NCBI GenBank assembly: GCA_946631075.1
Contig: CAMOZS010000107.1
Location: 1-6,010, forward strand
Direction: 5' to 3'
DNA length: 6,010 nucleotides
Origin: an uncultured Bacillota bacterium
Lineage (GTDB): Bacteria > Bacillota > Clostridia > Peptostreptococcales > Anaerovoracaceae
Part shown: piece by piece, positions 5,094 through 6,010 of the stretch
Numbering within the stretch: position 1 is the stretch's first letter
Layout: each line of letters begins with the position of its first letter
Notes under the pieces: model-generated
The model's database searches: none
The model's input: the letters and a program-made list of their open reading frames with translations, nothing else
Told to the model about the DNA's origin: nothing
Translations under genes and position numbers: made by a program

Positions 5094-5977
5094 AGCCTTA
5101 ATTCCCTCGCATTGAGATATAACATCTTAGCTGTATTCCCGGGATCTCTCCGGGCCTTCCTCGTACTCACGAACAGTATCGCCAGCAGGGCCAGCAGGAT
5201 CGGTGCTGCCAGAAACGGCGCGATGTAGATCGGCTCGATCTGGATGGCGTCCGCAGTCAGGTTGGCGTCCCCGTCCGCGTTGGGGATCCTGTGCCCCCTC
5301 ACCAGCAATCGGTGAGTATTTATTCCATAAGGTGTACAGGTGATCAGTGTCGCGAAATCCTTCTTCCCTTCAATCTGCAGATTCGACAGATCCTCCGGTT
5401 CTACGATCCGTATCTGATCTACTTCATAAGTAACTGTCTCGTTAAGGACCGTCATGGTCCAGGTGTCGCCTTCCTTCAGGTCGACAAGGTCGGTGAACAG
5501 TCTGGCCGAAGGCAGTCCCCGGTGGCCGGAAACCGCGCAGTGGCTTTTCTTGCCTCCGACCGGAAGTGACGTCGGCTCCAGATGTCCGATGGAAGTCTGC
5601 AGAACGTCTTCCTCTGTTCCGTGATACATGGGCAGCTTGACATGGATCTTGGGGATACTCACATATCCCATGACCTCCGTTCCCTCAACTTTGAGCTGCT
5701 TCCGGTACTCCGCCTTCTGCTGGTCAGTCATCATCCACTGGATACCCTGCTCGCCCAGTTTCCTGTTGTAGGCCCTGGCGTCATCCAGTATCTGCTTATA
5801 GTCCTCCGTATCCATCTGGGATACGACATCGTTATAGGAGATGATCGCCTTTGTCTGATGAAAACTGTTCCAATAATTGGCAATTGAGGGGTATAGCAGC
5901 AGGCCGACCCCGATCGTCAGTCCCATGAGCATCAGCACAGTCAGCAGATGTTTTTTGAGCCAGATTCCTAATCCCAT
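5090..5977 (-). CDS. srtC: Class C (pilus) sortase
   Basis: Membrane transpeptidase that cleaves sorting signals and joins surface subunits through isopeptide bonds on the outer face of the membrane. The 295-residue protein has an N-terminal membrane segment (about 10-29), an extracellular catalytic domain (about 100-235) opening with MGYVSIPKI, and a C-terminal membrane segment (about 250-271) followed by basic residues, the usual two-anchor layout of class C. The catalytic residues are visible: His152 in SGHRGLPSARLF, Cys214 in TLITCTPYG and Arg223 in NTHRLLVRG. The His-Cys (62) and Cys-Arg (9) spacings match those I recall for pneumococcal pilus sortases. The lid region before the catalytic core (about 75-95) has no DP(F/W/Y) motif, but carries IQWMMTD. 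Cys147 is an extra, non-catalytic cysteine. The start is supported by AAGGGA 4 nt upstream. The stop overlaps the next start as ATGA, so the pilin is probably translationally coupled. This looks like the first gene of the operon. Confidence 0.96.
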   Translation of the reverse strand: MGLGIWLKKHLLTVLMLMGLTIGVGLLLYPSIANYWNSFHQTKAIISYNDVVSQMDTEDYKQILDDARAYNRKLGEQGIQWMMTDQQKAEYRKQLKVEGTEVMGYVSIPKIHVKLPMYHGTEEDVLQTSIGHLEPTSLPVGGKKSHCAVSGHRGLPSARLFTDLVDLKEGDTWTMTVLNETVTYEVDQIRIVEPEDLSNLQIEGKKDFATLITCTPYGINTHRLLVRGHRIPNADGDANLTADAIQIEPIYIAPFLAAPILLALLAILFVSTRKARRDPGNTAKMLYLNARELRL

Positions 5978-5998
5978 CTCGTCCCTTCTTCTGATACA

Positions 5999-6004
5999 AT
6001 TATA
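5999..6004 (-). promoter_or_regulatory. Candidate -10 box (TATAAT) ahead of the sortase gene
   Basis: Read on the minus strand, bases 6004-5999 spell a perfect TATAAT. A start site about 7 bases downstream would fall near 5992 and give a leader of only about 15 nt, just enough to hold the ribosome binding site AAGGGA (5987-5982, 4 nt before the ATG). The -35 region would lie beyond the window edge, so the promoter cannot be completed. A TG lies directly before the hexamer but lacks the single spacer base of a true extended -10. Chance occurrence in an AT-rich gap is possible. Confidence 0.4.
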
Positions 6005-6010
6005 CAGATA

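Noticed and set aside
4158..5228. Plus-strand open frame of 356 codons opposite the pilin and the end of the sortase
   Set aside because: It is an antisense shadow of genes whose minus-strand products have clear motifs, signal peptide and catalytic residues; its translation shows no coherent family.
5991..6007. Operator-like palindrome overlapping the TATAAT box
   Set aside because: Only the outer CTG/CAG and central AATT pair well; several inner positions mismatch, so it is not a convincing operator.

Overview
The window is one compact, single-strand operon for a cell-surface fibre or pilus of a Gram-positive bacterium. All seven genes lie on the minus strand, so transcription runs from the right end of the window to the left. 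The class C sortase, CnaB-type isopeptide pilin, TasA/camelysin-like proteins and a TG-D cell wall sorting signal point to Bacillota. The moderately GC-rich composition and the protein families suggest an anaerobic Clostridia-type lineage. The species cannot be told from the sequence.

In transcription order: (1) class C sortase, 5977-5090, behind a perfect TATAAT box and a short leader; (2) a 439-residue pilin with two recognisable CnaB-like isopeptide domains but no sorting signal, 5093-3774; (3) a TasA/camelysin-like protein with a SipW-type signal peptide, 3761-3207; (4) a second TasA-like protein without that signal motif, 3194-2424; (5) a surface protein ending in a VKTGD sorting signal, 2411-1647; (6) a membrane-anchored protein with a MucBP-like domain and a low-complexity stalk, 1650-652; (7) a sortase-fold protein that has lost the catalytic His and Arg, 612-28. 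A strong intrinsic terminator starts inside the stop codon of gene 7.

The genes are tightly coupled. Genes 1/2 and 5/6 overlap by ATGA. Genes 2/3, 3/4 and 4/5 are each separated by exactly 12 nt with a purine-rich Shine-Dalgarno. Only the last gene has a longer gap (39 nt) and a poor ribosome binding site.

The inferred job is export and assembly of a surface fibre. The sortase would join or anchor subunits, the VKTGD protein is the obvious wall-anchored base, and the TasA-like proteins may assemble by strand complementation. The combination of sortase pilus and TasA-type fibre parts, the pilin without a sorting signal and the degenerate terminal sortase are the most interesting points. No SipW-like signal peptidase, housekeeping sortase, RNA gene, CRISPR array or mobile element is visible in the window, and no stretch above 300 bases lacks a gene.
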